Source: Pseudomonas sp. MWU15-20650
Lineage (GTDB): Bacteria; Pseudomonadota; Gammaproteobacteria; Pseudomonadales; Pseudomonadaceae
Direction of reading: 5' to 3'
Length of the DNA: 64,000 nt
Assembly: GCF_023242475.1 (NCBI RefSeq)
Contig: NZ_JALJFG010000007.1
Location: forward strand, 62,001 to 126,000
Shown here: in pieces, positions 1-8,855 of the stretch
How the letters are laid out: each line of letters starts with the position of its first letter
Numbering within the stretch: position 1 is the stretch's first letter
Made by a program: the position numbers and the translations under genes
Notes under the pieces: model-generated
What the model was told of the DNA's origin: nothing
The model's database searches: none
The model's input: only the letters and a program-made list of their open reading frames with translations

Positions 1-1
1 A

Positions 2-559
2 CGCAGCGGCGAACGTGGCTTCGGCGACCCGCAGGTAGGCGGCACCGTGTTTTTCCTCAATGACCCGGCCACTCGTACTTACAGCGGCCTCTTGAGCCTG
101 ATCACCCTTCCGCTGGGCGAGTACCACCGTCAAAACCCGGATGTATCGCCCGGCGCCAATCGCTGGGGCGCAACCTTTGTCTACAACTACACCCGTGGCA
201 TCGGCGAAAAATGGGTGCTGGAAGCCAACCTGGAAGCCCAGCTCTATGGCAAGAATGACGACTACTTCGGCAGCGAACTCAAGCAAGCTCCGCTGTATCG
301 CCTGCAAGCCTTTGCGTCCTACGATTTCACCCCCGCCACTTACGGCGCGCTGCGCCTGGTCCAGGCCGACGGCGGTGCCTTGCGCATCAACAACCGGTCA
401 ATCGACGACACCCATAAGCGCTACAGCCAACTCGGCTTCGAAGTCGGGCATTGGCTCGACCCACAGAACCAACTGATGTTCAGCCTTTCGCAAAACGTCG
501 CGGCGTCCAATGGCTATGCCGGCACCGAGGCGTTGTTGCGCCTGGTCCATGTGTTCTGA
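2..559 (+). CDS. Outer-membrane transporter, MetA-pathway phenol degradation family (3' part)
   Basis: The reading frame is open from the first bases of the window, so the 5' end lies outside it. The visible part is rich in alternating beta-strand patterns (YNYTRGIGEKWVLEANLEAQ, FASYDFTPATYGALRLV) and ends in an aromatic residue (LVHVF), the usual C-terminal signature of an outer-membrane beta-barrel. The pattern fits the Phenol_MetA_deg family of putative channel proteins, which are often encoded next to aromatic catabolic genes. No substrate can be named. The downstream MFS gene begins about 20 bases later, so the two may be co-transcribed. The family assignment is from memory of the pattern, not a search. 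Confidence 0.6.
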   Translation, partial: RSGERGFGDPQVGGTVFFLNDPATRTYSGLLSLITLPLGEYHRQNPDVSPGANRWGATFVYNYTRGIGEKWVLEANLEAQLYGKNDDYFGSELKQAPLYRLQAFASYDFTPATYGALRLVQADGGALRINNRSIDDTHKRYSQLGFEVGHWLDPQNQLMFSLSQNVAASNGYAGTEALLRLVHVF

Positions 560-580
560 ACCCCTTGCTGGAGCTTGACG

Positions 581-1753
581 ATGCACACTCAAAAGATCGA
601 GGTCTCAACCGACTCACTGTCTTGGGCGCGGCTGGCAGCCATCGTGCTGTTTGCCGCCATTACCCCCACCATCCTGATGACGGCGCCCGCTGTGGCCGCG
701 CAGTTGGCCAGCCAGTGGCACCTGAGCCCGTCACATATCGGTGACTTGTTTTCTGTCGAGCTGGGCGCCATGAGCCTGGCGACCTTGCCCGCCTTCTGGT
801 GGCTCAAACGGGTCAACTGGCGACGCGCAGCGTTGGTCGCTGCCGTGGCGTTTATCAGTGCCAATCTGCTGTCGATGCTCGCCGACACCTATACGGTGCT
901 GCTGGCCTTGCGCTTCGCCAGTGCCTTGGCGGGCGGCTCACTGATGATCATCTGCCTGGCCAGCGCCGCCACCACCGCTAACCCCAGCAGGGTCTACGGG
1001 CTGTGGGTGATGGGCCAGTTGGTGGTCGGGGCCATTGGCCTCGCGGTGCTCCCGAGCTTGTTCGAACGTTATGGCTTGAATGCCTGCTACCTGATCCTGG
1101 CCGTGTTGATGGCGTTGCTGCTCCCCCTGGCCCGAAGCTTTCCCTGTGGCAGCCCGCCGCCACGGGTTACCGACGCCCTGTCATTGCCCGGTTCGCGCTG
1201 GAAAGCCGCGCTGGGAGTCGGCGCGGTCCTGGCCTTTTACGTCAGCCTCGGTGGTGTCTGGACCTTTATCGGCGCCTTGGGCGCCGGCGCAGGGATTTCC
1301 CCCCAGCACACGGGCCAAGTGCTCGCCGTCGCCACGATGATGGGCATTGTCGGCGCGGCCAGTGCATCACTGATGGGGCCGCGCCTGCCCCGCGTGGCGC
1401 TGTTGCTCGTGGGCTATGCACTGATGGCGGCAGCCGTGGTCCTGCTACTGGGCCAGCCCGCACTCCTGCGCTTTGCCCTGGCCGCGCTGCTGTTCAAGTT
1501 CACCTGGACCTTCATCCTGCCACTGGTGCTCGCGTGCCTGGCCGACCTCGATCACAGCGGCAAGCTGATGAACGCTTCGAACCTGGTGATCGGCGGCGGC
1601 TTGGCGATCGGCCCCGCCATCGCCGGCCGCTTGATCGAGACCAGTGGCGGGTTCACCGCACTGCTGCTCGGCGGTGCCGCTATCACGCTGTTGTCCCTGG
1701 GGATGATCCTCGGCAGTCGCCCCCAAACCCCCACTGAGTTGGAGCCTGTATGA
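581..1753 (+). CDS. MFS transporter
   Basis: About 390 residues with roughly twelve hydrophobic segments and a short hydrophilic N-terminus, as in the major facilitator superfamily. A TTG codon lies two codons upstream, but the ATG used here sits seven bases after GGAG, so it is the likelier start. The stop overlaps the start of the next gene by four bases (ATGA), which points to translational coupling with the HDAC-like amidohydrolase. That pairing suggests uptake or export of an acylated amine or a similar amide that the amidohydrolase handles. The substrate is inference only; the transporter fold is secure. Confidence 0.8.
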   Translation: MHTQKIEVSTDSLSWARLAAIVLFAAITPTILMTAPAVAAQLASQWHLSPSHIGDLFSVELGAMSLATLPAFWWLKRVNWRRAALVAAVAFISANLLSMLADTYTVLLALRFASALAGGSLMIICLASAATTANPSRVYGLWVMGQLVVGAIGLAVLPSLFERYGLNACYLILAVLMALLLPLARSFPCGSPPPRVTDALSLPGSRWKAALGVGAVLAFYVSLGGVWTFIGALGAGAGISPQHTGQVLAVATMMGIVGAASASLMGPRLPRVALLLVGYALMAAAVVLLLGQPALLRFALAALLFKFTWTFILPLVLACLADLDHSGKLMNASNLVIGGGLAIGPAIAGRLIETSGGFTALLLGGAAITLLSLGMILGSRPQTPTELEPV

Positions 1754-2862
1754 ACCGAACGACCGCGTTTTTCTTTGATGAGATGAGCCTGTGGCACAGC
1801 GCCGGCGCCCATGCGTTGACGCTGCCTGTCGGCGGTTGGGTGCAGCCGCCTGCCGGCACCGGCCATGCCGAATCACCGGAAACCAAACGGCGATTGAAAA
1901 GCCTGTTGGACGTGTCCGGCCTGAGCCGCCATTTACACTGGCGCAGCGCCCCGCCGGCCAGCGAAGAGGATGTGCTGCGGGTGCATGGCCGCCAGTACCT
2001 GCAACGCTTCAAGGCCCTGAGCGACGCCGGCGGCGGCGAGCTTGGCCCTCAGGCCCCGATCGGTCCCGGCAGCTACGAAATTGCCCAGCTCTCCGCCGGC
2101 CTGACACTCGCCGCCGTACACGCGGTGCTCAAGGGGCAGGTGCACAACGCCTACTCATTGTCGCGGCCGCCGGGGCACCACTGCCTGGCAGACAGCGCCA
2201 TGGGCTTCTGCTTCCTCGCCAATATTGCCATCGCCATCGAGGCCGCCAAGGCACACGACGGGCTGGGCAAAGTCGCCGTGGTCGACTGGGATGTGCACCA
2301 CGGTAACGGCACCCAATCGATCTTCGAGGCCCGTGGCGATGTGTTGACGATTTCACTGCATCAGGACGGTTGCTACCCACCCGGATACAGTGGCGAGCAG
2401 GATCGTGGCGTGGGCGCCGGCCTGGGCGCGAACATCAATATTGCGCTGCCACCGGGCAGTGGTCACGAAACGTATTTGCACGCAATGGAGCGCATCGTGG
2501 TACCGGCCCTTGAACAGTTCAAGCCGGAGTTGATCATCGTGGCCTGTGGTTATGACGCCAACGCCGTCGACCCGCTGGCGCGCATGCTGCTGCACAGCGA
2601 GTCTTTCCGGCTGATGACCCGCACGCTGCGCCAGGCGGCCGAACGCCTGTGCCAGGGCCGTCTGGTGCTGGTGCATGAGGGCGGCTACAGCGAAGCTTAT
2701 GTGCCGTTTTGCGGGTTGGCGACCGTGGAGGAACTGAGCGGCGTGCGCACGGCAGTGGATGACCCGATGCTGGAGTTTGTGCAGTTGCAGCAGCCCAGCG
2801 CGGCGCTGCTGGCCTTTCAGAAGCAGTGGGTGGAGCGGCTGGCGCAGGGTTTTATCGACTGA
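1750..2862 (+). CDS. Class II histone deacetylase-like amidohydrolase
   Basis: A 370-residue zinc amidohydrolase of the HDAC/acetylpolyamine amidohydrolase superfamily. Visible landmarks are RPPGHH near residue 140 (general acid/base histidines), AMGFCFLANIAIA, DWDVHHGNGTQ with zinc ligands D181 and H183, YDANAVDPLARM, and a late EGGYSEAYVPFCGL. Length and motif order closely match the bacterial HDAH enzyme characterised from strain FB188 and its Pseudomonas relatives. Such enzymes remove acetyl groups from small amides or peptides; bacteria lack histones, so the natural substrate is unknown. Translationally coupled to the upstream MFS gene by ATGA overlap, which suggests a transport-and-deacylate unit. 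Confidence 0.85.
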   Translation: MNRTTAFFFDEMSLWHSAGAHALTLPVGGWVQPPAGTGHAESPETKRRLKSLLDVSGLSRHLHWRSAPPASEEDVLRVHGRQYLQRFKALSDAGGGELGPQAPIGPGSYEIAQLSAGLTLAAVHAVLKGQVHNAYSLSRPPGHHCLADSAMGFCFLANIAIAIEAAKAHDGLGKVAVVDWDVHHGNGTQSIFEARGDVLTISLHQDGCYPPGYSGEQDRGVGAGLGANINIALPPGSGHETYLHAMERIVVPALEQFKPELIIVACGYDANAVDPLARMLLHSESFRLMTRTLRQAAERLCQGRLVLVHEGGYSEAYVPFCGLATVEELSGVRTAVDDPMLEFVQLQQPSAALLAFQKQWVERLAQGFID

Positions 2863-3145
2863 ACCGCAGGCACAAATTGCAGACTTGAGGGCCAGACTCA
2901 GGAGCGAAATCAACCCCCAGGCATTGGACTTTTTGGGGTCAGTCGGGTGACTCAGGAATCTTTAGGGAACAAAGGTAGTGTCTCCCTGACGCCCGCCGCC
3001 TGTGACACGGACGGAATAACGCGTCCCGGTCGTCAGGCCGGAGATAGTCGCTTCGTTGCCTTGTACAGATCTGCTGATGGGGTCAACAGGTACCGTGCAT
3101 TTTCGACCAATGGGCGCCTGGCAGTGAGGCGTCGTGGCCTAGCGT

Positions 3146-4282
3146 TTACCTAATCGCCAACCGCCACACCCGCGCAATGCCCGAGGCACGCTCGCGCAAC
3201 AGGCGCGGCGCCTCGCGGCACGCCTGCTCCAGCGATATCGGCCCGGACGGCAAGGCAAACGCCGCGTCGACTCCGTGGGCATACATCTGCTCGTAGCCGT
3301 CGCCCAATGTGCCCGCGATCACGATGACCGGCACGCCATGCCGCTGGGCGATGCGCGCCACGCCAAAGGGGGTTTTGCCTCGCAGGGTCTGGGCGTCGAA
3401 GCGGCCCTCGCCGGTGATGACCAGGTCGGCACCGCGCACGGCAGCGTCCAGGCCGACCAGTTCCGCCACCACCTCGACACCCGCGCGAAACTGCGCTGCG
3501 AGGAACGCCTTGGCGGCAAAGCCCAGGCCACCGGCGGCGCCGCTGCCGGGTTCATCGCGCACGTCTTTGGGCAGCACCTTGGCGCAGTGGTCGGCGAAGT
3601 GGCCGAGGGCGGCATCGAGGTGTTCGACCTGCTGGGGACTGGCACCTTTTTGCGGGCCGAAAATGGCTGAGGCTCCGTGGGGGCCGCACAGCGGGTTGTT
3701 CACGTCGGCGGCAATTTCAAAGCGTACGTGAGCCAGGCGTGGGTCAAGTTGTTCAAGACGGATACGCGACAAGCGCGCCAAGGCCAGGCCACCTGCGGGC
3801 AACGGCTGGTCGTCGGCATCCAACAGCTGCACACCGAGGGCCTGCATCGCGCCCGCCCCGCCGTCGTTGGTCGCGCTGCCGCCAATGGCCAGGATGATGC
3901 GCTGTGCGCCTGCATCCAGGGCCGCGCGGATCAACTCGCCCGTGCCGTAAGTCGAGCTGGAACACGCGTCGCGCTGCCCCGGCGCAACCAATTGCAGGCC
4001 ACTGGCTTCGGCCATTTCAATGATTGCGGTCTGGCTGTCGGCCAACCAGCCCCAGCGCGCCTGGACCGCACCGCCCAACGGGCCTCTGACGGTCTGGCGG
4101 CGCAACTCGCCATTGCACGCCGCGAGCACCGAATCCACCGTCCCCTCACCACCGTCTGCCATCGGGCACTGAATCAACTGTGCCTGCGGCCAAACCTGGG
4201 CCAGCCCTTCGGCAATGGCCTGGGCAACACCTTCGGCACTCAGGCTGTCCTTGAATGAGTCAGGGGCGATGATGATTTTCAT
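3146..4282 (-). CDS. Glycerate kinase (type 1, GarK/GlxK family)
   Basis: Phosphorylates D-glycerate with ATP, feeding the glyoxylate, tartronate or glucarate routes into central metabolism. The protein opens with MKIIIAPDSFKDSLSA, the hallmark of the family, and carries the GGSATNDGGAGAMQALG and ITGEGRFDAQT motifs. At 378 residues it has normal length. A longer frame upstream has no conserved sequence, whereas this ATG follows GGAG at about seven bases. It lies about 100 bases downstream of a CdaR-type regulator on the same strand, and an MFS permease diverges from that regulator: a glycerate or sugar-diacid utilisation locus. Confidence 0.92.
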   Translation of the reverse strand: MKIIIAPDSFKDSLSAEGVAQAIAEGLAQVWPQAQLIQCPMADGGEGTVDSVLAACNGELRRQTVRGPLGGAVQARWGWLADSQTAIIEMAEASGLQLVAPGQRDACSSSTYGTGELIRAALDAGAQRIILAIGGSATNDGGAGAMQALGVQLLDADDQPLPAGGLALARLSRIRLEQLDPRLAHVRFEIAADVNNPLCGPHGASAIFGPQKGASPQQVEHLDAALGHFADHCAKVLPKDVRDEPGSGAAGGLGFAAKAFLAAQFRAGVEVVAELVGLDAAVRGADLVITGEGRFDAQTLRGKTPFGVARIAQRHGVPVIVIAGTLGDGYEQMYAHGVDAAFALPSGPISLEQACREAPRLLRERASGIARVWRLAIR

Positions 4283-4379
4283 GGGCGTTCTCCGGTTTTT
4301 ATAACGCCCATGCTGCCAGTTGGCACCGGCGCTGACGCCGGTCCGATGCACAAGTGCGGGTGGGGTTTGTTGTTCATTG

Positions 4380-5480
4380 CTACAAAGCCTGGGGCAACAG
4401 TTGTACGCCCAGGTACAGGGCAAGCATGCCGTCGAGGGTCAACGGGTCAACCCCGCTGAGTTCGGCAATCCGCTCCATGCGGTAACGCAAGCTGTTGCGG
4501 TGGATGCCCAACGCATCCGCACACGCCTGGCTTTGCCCGTCGTGATCACACCAACTGCGCAGCGTGGCCAGCAACTGACCGTTGGCGTCCTTGGCCAGCA
4601 CCTTACGCAACGGGTTCAGCAGTTCGTCCAGGGCGTCATCGTTACGGTGGCGCCAGAGCATCACCGGCAGGCGATAACGGTTGAGGGTCAGCAACCGTGA
4701 TTGGGGCAGAATATCGCGCCCGTAGGCGAGCAGATCACCCACTCGGCGATAACAACGACGCAGCCCTGCCAGGCCATCCGCTTGCCCGCCCACCGCAACG
4801 CGCAGGATGTTCCAGCCCAGGGCCTCGAGTTTTTCCAGCAACCGTGGGGTGTCGACCGGCGTGTTGGCAGGTCGACACCACAGCAAGGAGTACTGCGCGG
4901 AACTGACACACCAACTGTCGGGGTAACGGCTGGTCAGCCATGCGCTCAATGCGTCCGCCGATTGGCCTTCGCCCAGTTCAAACAGGTAGGGCGTGCGTGC
5001 CATCTGTGGCTTGAGCCCCAGTTGCTGGGCTTCGTCGACCAGGCGCGGCGAGTCGCCGCCGTCGGCCAGCAGTAACGCCAGCAGGTCATCACAGCGCTGG
5101 CGCCGCCATTGCTGCTCGGCTTGCTGGTGGCGGTGGCTGACCAGCATTTCAGCAGTCATGCGCACCAGTTCGGCGTAGGTGCGCAGCCCTTCCGGTTCGC
5201 CGGTAATGCCCAGTACACCGATCAAGCGTTGATCGTGCATCAGCGGCAGGTTAATGCCCGGCTGCACACCCTTGAGGTGTTTGGCGGTCTGCCCATCGAT
5301 TTCCACCACGCGGCCATTGGCCAATACCAGTTGGGCGCCTTCGTGGCGGGTATTGATACGTTCCGGTTCGCCGCTGCCGAGGATCAGGCCCTGGCTGTCC
5401 ATGACGTTGACGTTATAGGGCAGGATGGCCATGGTGCGATCGACAATATCCTGCGCCAAGTCATGATCGAGCTCGAACAT
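4380..5480 (-). CDS. CdaR-type sugar-diacid/glycerate regulator
   Basis: 366 residues with an N-terminal diacid-recognition (sensor) domain (about residues 3-135, including LPYNVNVMDSQGLILGSG), a central GGDEF-like/CdaR region, and a C-terminal PucR-type helix-turn-helix (ACADALGIHRNSLRYRMERI, about residues 320-340). CdaR proteins activate genes for glucarate, galactarate and glycerate use. It precedes the glycerate kinase on the same strand and diverges from the ACS-type MFS permease, so it probably controls both through the 160-base intergenic region. The ligand is probably glycerate, given the kinase next door. Confidence 0.85.
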   Translation of the reverse strand: MFELDHDLAQDIVDRTMAILPYNVNVMDSQGLILGSGEPERINTRHEGAQLVLANGRVVEIDGQTAKHLKGVQPGINLPLMHDQRLIGVLGITGEPEGLRTYAELVRMTAEMLVSHRHQQAEQQWRRQRCDDLLALLLADGGDSPRLVDEAQQLGLKPQMARTPYLFELGEGQSADALSAWLTSRYPDSWCVSSAQYSLLWCRPANTPVDTPRLLEKLEALGWNILRVAVGGQADGLAGLRRCYRRVGDLLAYGRDILPQSRLLTLNRYRLPVMLWRHRNDDALDELLNPLRKVLAKDANGQLLATLRSWCDHDGQSQACADALGIHRNSLRYRMERIAELSGVDPLTLDGMLALYLGVQLLPQAL

Positions 5481-5639
5481 GGGGCTATTTTCCTAGAAAG
5501 CGGGTTGTTCACAGGCACAGCGCAAAGGATGCTTGACTGTGCGCGAGCACAAAGACAGTGCCCCGTCACGTCACCGAGACTGTTTGAGCGATCAACGTTA
5601 CCCTCGCATCGCGAAAAATCATAATAAAGAGAGATTCCC

Positions 5640-6950
5640 ATGTCACAGAGCGCCGCTGTCACACTGGCCACCGATGACGATAAAAACGCCATCTACAAGC
5701 GCATTACCCTGCGCCTGATCCCCTTCATCTTTATCTGCTACCTGTTCAACTACCTCGACCGGGTAAACGTTGGCTTTGCCAAGTTGCAGATGCTCGATGC
5801 GTTGAAGTTCAGTGAAACCGTGTACGGCCTGGGTGCCGGGATTTTCTTTATCGGCTACGTGCTCTGTGGCGTGCCGAGCAACCTGGCGCTGACCAAGTTC
5901 GGGCCACGGCGCTGGATCGCGTTGATGATGATCGTGTGGGGGACGCTGTCCACCTGCCTGCTGTTCGTGACCACACCGACGCATTTCTACACCTTGCGCC
6001 TGTTGACCGGTGCCGCCGAAGCGGGTTTCTTCCCCGGCGTGGTGCTGTACCTTTCGCAGTGGTTCCCGACTTTCCGCCGTGGGCGGATCATGGCGCTGTT
6101 CATGTCCGCGATCCCGGTATCCGGCTTGCTGGGCAGTCCGTTTTCCGGTTGGATCCTCAATCACTTCGCCGCCGGTCAAGGTGGCCTGGCCGGTTGGCAG
6201 TGGATGTTCCTGCTGCAAGGCATCCCGACCGTCATTCTCGGCGCCCTCGCCTTCTTCCTGCTCAGCGACAGCTTTGCCAATGCCAAGTGGCTCAAGCCTC
6301 ACGAGCGTGCCGTGCTGGAAGCCGACCAGGCCACAGACCTGGCGAACAAACCCAAGACCACCAGCGATGCCCTGGTCGACGTGTTCAAGAACCCGGCGAT
6401 CTGGGCGTTCGGCCTGATCTACTTCTGCATCCAGAGCGGCGTGTACGCGATCAACTTCTGGCTGCCGTCGATCATCAAGAACCTGGGGTTCAGCGATAAC
6501 CTGGTGATTGGCTGGCTCAGTGCAATCCCTTATCTGCTGGCGGCTGTGTTCATGTTGCTGGTGGGCCGCTCCGCCGACTTGCGCAAAGAGCGCCGTTGGC
6601 ACTTGGTGGTGCCGATGTTGATGGGCGCGATCGGTCTGGTGATCGCGGTGAATTTCGCCACCACGCCGGCCATCGCCATCCTTGGCCTGACTATCGCCAC
6701 CATGGGCGCCCTCACCGGCCTGCCGATGTTCTGGCCGGTGCCTACCGCCATGCTCAGTGCAGGTGCCGCAGCGGGTGGTTTGGCATTGATCAACTCCATG
6801 GGGCAGATGGCGGGTTTTCTCAGCCCGTATATCGTTGGTTTCGTCAAAGATGCAACCGGGTCCACGGATGTGGCGCTGTACCTGCTGGCGGCTGTGATTG
6901 TGGCGGGTAGTGTGCTGGCGTTGCGGATGACGCGTGCGCTCAAGGTGTAG
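5640..6950 (+). CDS. MFS transporter, anion:cation symporter (ACS) family
   Basis: 436 residues with twelve predicted membrane spans. The opening RLIPFIFICYLFNYLDRVNV, then GAGIFFIGYVLCGVPSNLAL, are typical of ACS-family permeases for organic acids such as tartrate, glucarate, galactonate or phthalate. The start follows an AAAGAGAGA ribosome-binding stretch. It diverges from the CdaR-type regulator and belongs with the glycerate kinase, so glycerate, tartrate or a related hydroxy acid is the most likely substrate. That substrate is inferred from context only. Confidence 0.85.
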   Translation: MSQSAAVTLATDDDKNAIYKRITLRLIPFIFICYLFNYLDRVNVGFAKLQMLDALKFSETVYGLGAGIFFIGYVLCGVPSNLALTKFGPRRWIALMMIVWGTLSTCLLFVTTPTHFYTLRLLTGAAEAGFFPGVVLYLSQWFPTFRRGRIMALFMSAIPVSGLLGSPFSGWILNHFAAGQGGLAGWQWMFLLQGIPTVILGALAFFLLSDSFANAKWLKPHERAVLEADQATDLANKPKTTSDALVDVFKNPAIWAFGLIYFCIQSGVYAINFWLPSIIKNLGFSDNLVIGWLSAIPYLLAAVFMLLVGRSADLRKERRWHLVVPMLMGAIGLVIAVNFATTPAIAILGLTIATMGALTGLPMFWPVPTAMLSAGAAAGGLALINSMGQMAGFLSPYIVGFVKDATGSTDVALYLLAAVIVAGSVLALRMTRALKV

Positions 6951-7065
6951 ACCCCTGGGGTCGGCGAAGAGGCCCAGGAAGGCTTGAGGGTGTTTTCGTC
7001 GGCCCACTGCGCCCTGAATGGAATTAAACGGCAACTAAACCGTTGGGTCACCGGCGGTGGGTGGC

Positions 7066-7770
7066 TTACAGCATCCCGCCGCCGTTGATGTCGATGATGC
7101 TTCCCGTCATAAAGCCATTTTCCATGGCCAGCACATACCCCGCCGCCACTTCTTCAGCCTGCCCTACCCGGCCAACCGGCAACGCTCCACCTGCTTTGGC
7201 AAACATTGCCAGACGCGGCTCTTCGGCCAACCCGGCATACGCCGGCGTGTCAATCACACCCGGGCTGATGACGTTGACACGACGCGGCGCGAGTTCCTTG
7301 GCCAGTTGCTTGCCCAGGGCTTCGGTCGCCGCATTGATGCCGGTCTTGATGAACTGCCCCGCTACCCATTTACGCCCCATCTGGCCCGAGGTCAGGCTGA
7401 TGCTGCCGTGCTCATCCAGAAACGGCAGTGCCTGTTGAAGAGCACGCAGTGCGCCCCAGAGTTTCACATTGAAGTTGTCCTGGGCTTCGACCAAGTCGGT
7501 GTCGAGCAAGGTCTTGGCACGCACCGAAGGCCCTGAGGTGAAGACCAGGTGGTCAAAACGCCCTACCGTCTCGAACAGGCGTTGCAGGGAGACGCTGTCA
7601 GTGACATCGACCGGCTCGCTGCGTACGCCGTTGTCGACACCGGAGGTCAAGCGCCGTCCAGCCAGCACGACCGTTGCACCACGGGCCACGGCGGCTTCGG
7701 CCACCGCTGCACCGATGCCACTGCTGCCGCCAATCACAATGACGGTTTGACCGCGAAGAGAAGAAGCCAT
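7066..7770 (-). CDS. SDR family oxidoreductase
   Basis: 234-residue short-chain dehydrogenase/reductase. The N-terminal GGSSGIGAAVAEA is the classical TGxxxGxG nucleotide-binding turn. Serine in SLTSGQMG is present, but the usual catalytic YxxxK reads WVAGQFIKTG, where the tyrosine appears replaced; PGVID follows as in the family. The start used here (MASSLRGQTVIVIGG) fits family N-termini; an in-frame upstream extension does not. It is divergent from a LysR regulator, the common arrangement in which the regulator controls the reductase. The substrate is unknown. Confidence 0.85.
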   Translation of the reverse strand: MASSLRGQTVIVIGGSSGIGAAVAEAAVARGATVVLAGRRLTSGVDNGVRSEPVDVTDSVSLQRLFETVGRFDHLVFTSGPSVRAKTLLDTDLVEAQDNFNVKLWGALRALQQALPFLDEHGSISLTSGQMGRKWVAGQFIKTGINAATEALGKQLAKELAPRRVNVISPGVIDTPAYAGLAEEPRLAMFAKAGGALPVGRVGQAEEVAAGYVLAMENGFMTGSIIDINGGGML

Positions 7771-7871
7771 GGGGTAACTACCTGAGTCAGAAAGTGAGCG
7801 TTCATCTTCCCAGCTTGGCAATCGGTGAAAAATCCCGGTAAAACGACAAGATCTTTAAAGGATTTTTACAA

Positions 7872-8774
7872 ATGAGCTCCACTCTCGACCTCGAAGTGTT
7901 TGTGCGCACGGCGGACACCGGCAGCCTGTCTGCTGCTGCGCGTGGGCTTGGCTTGACCCCGGCAGCGGCGAGCATTGCACTCAAACGCCTCGAAACCCGG
8001 CTGGGTATCCGCTTGCTCGCCCGCTCGACCCGCAGCATGCGCTTGACCGAAGAAGGCCGGCGCTATCTGGACAGCGTACGGATTGCACTGGAAGCGTTGT
8101 CGGAAGGCGAACAGGCGATCAAACAGCAAGGGCAAAACCTCAGCGGCTTATTACAGCTGGCGGCGCCGTCGGATTTCGGGCGCAACGTGCTGCTGGGTTG
8201 GCTGGATGAGTTCAAGCGCGAGCACCCGAGTATCCGACTGCAGTTGTTACTCAACGACAGCAATGCCGATTTGTTCCGCGACACCGTCGACATTGCCCTG
8301 CGGTTTGGCGTACCGAGGGATTCCAGCCTGGTGGCGTTGCCGGTTGTGCCCGGCCACCGTCGTATTCCCTGCGCCAGCCCCGACTACCTGGCGCGTCACG
8401 GCACACCACGCACACCGGCGGAACTGGCCCAGCACAGTACGCTGCGCTACATGCGCCGAGGGCAGGCCAATAACACCTGGTACTTTCGCCAAGGCGCCCT
8501 GCTCCAGGAAGTCGAGGTTACGGGCGACTACCTCAGCGATGATGGCGAAATTGTTCGTCGCTGGGCACTGGCCGGTCATGGCATTGCCTATAAGGCCAAC
8601 CTGGATATCGCCCGTGATATCAAGGCCGGACGGCTGGTACCCTTGTTGCCCGACTGGCAAGGAGAGCCCACGCCGTTCAACCTGATGTGCCCTCACCGCC
8701 TGCAAGTGTCGGAACGCGTGAAAGTGCTGCATCGTTTTTTACAAGAGCGCTGCCAGACCTTGCTACGCGCATGA
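7872..8774 (+). CDS. LysR family transcriptional regulator
   Basis: 300 residues with an N-terminal winged helix-turn-helix (about residues 3-60: FVRTADTGSLSAAARGLGLT, then LETRLGIRLLARSTRSMRLT) and a C-terminal substrate-binding-like effector domain. Sequence style is of the CrgA/AaeR subgroup. It is transcribed away from the SDR gene across a 100-base gap, so it probably regulates that gene and possibly itself. The downstream aldo/keto reductase starts about 80 bases later on the same strand and might also be a target. Confidence 0.9.
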   Translation: MSSTLDLEVFVRTADTGSLSAAARGLGLTPAAASIALKRLETRLGIRLLARSTRSMRLTEEGRRYLDSVRIALEALSEGEQAIKQQGQNLSGLLQLAAPSDFGRNVLLGWLDEFKREHPSIRLQLLLNDSNADLFRDTVDIALRFGVPRDSSLVALPVVPGHRRIPCASPDYLARHGTPRTPAELAQHSTLRYMRRGQANNTWYFRQGALLQEVEVTGDYLSDDGEIVRRWALAGHGIAYKANLDIARDIKAGRLVPLLPDWQGEPTPFNLMCPHRLQVSERVKVLHRFLQERCQTLLRA

Positions 8775-8855
8775 AGAAACACGCACGGGGCTTGTTCCAG
8801 AGCGCTCGGGTCTGGTATTGCATCACTCTCGTTTCCCTGTCATGAGGAGCTTTGC

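Noticed and set aside
2947..3153. 68-codon plus-strand frame between the amidohydrolase and glycerate kinase genes
   Set aside because: GTG-like start without ribosome-binding site, no recognisable pattern; the 280-base gap otherwise shows nothing convincing.
5643..7034. 463-codon minus-strand frame opposite the ACS-type MFS gene
   Set aside because: Composition is His/Gln/Arg-rich as expected from the antisense of a GC-rich membrane protein; no motif, and the plus-strand gene is clear.
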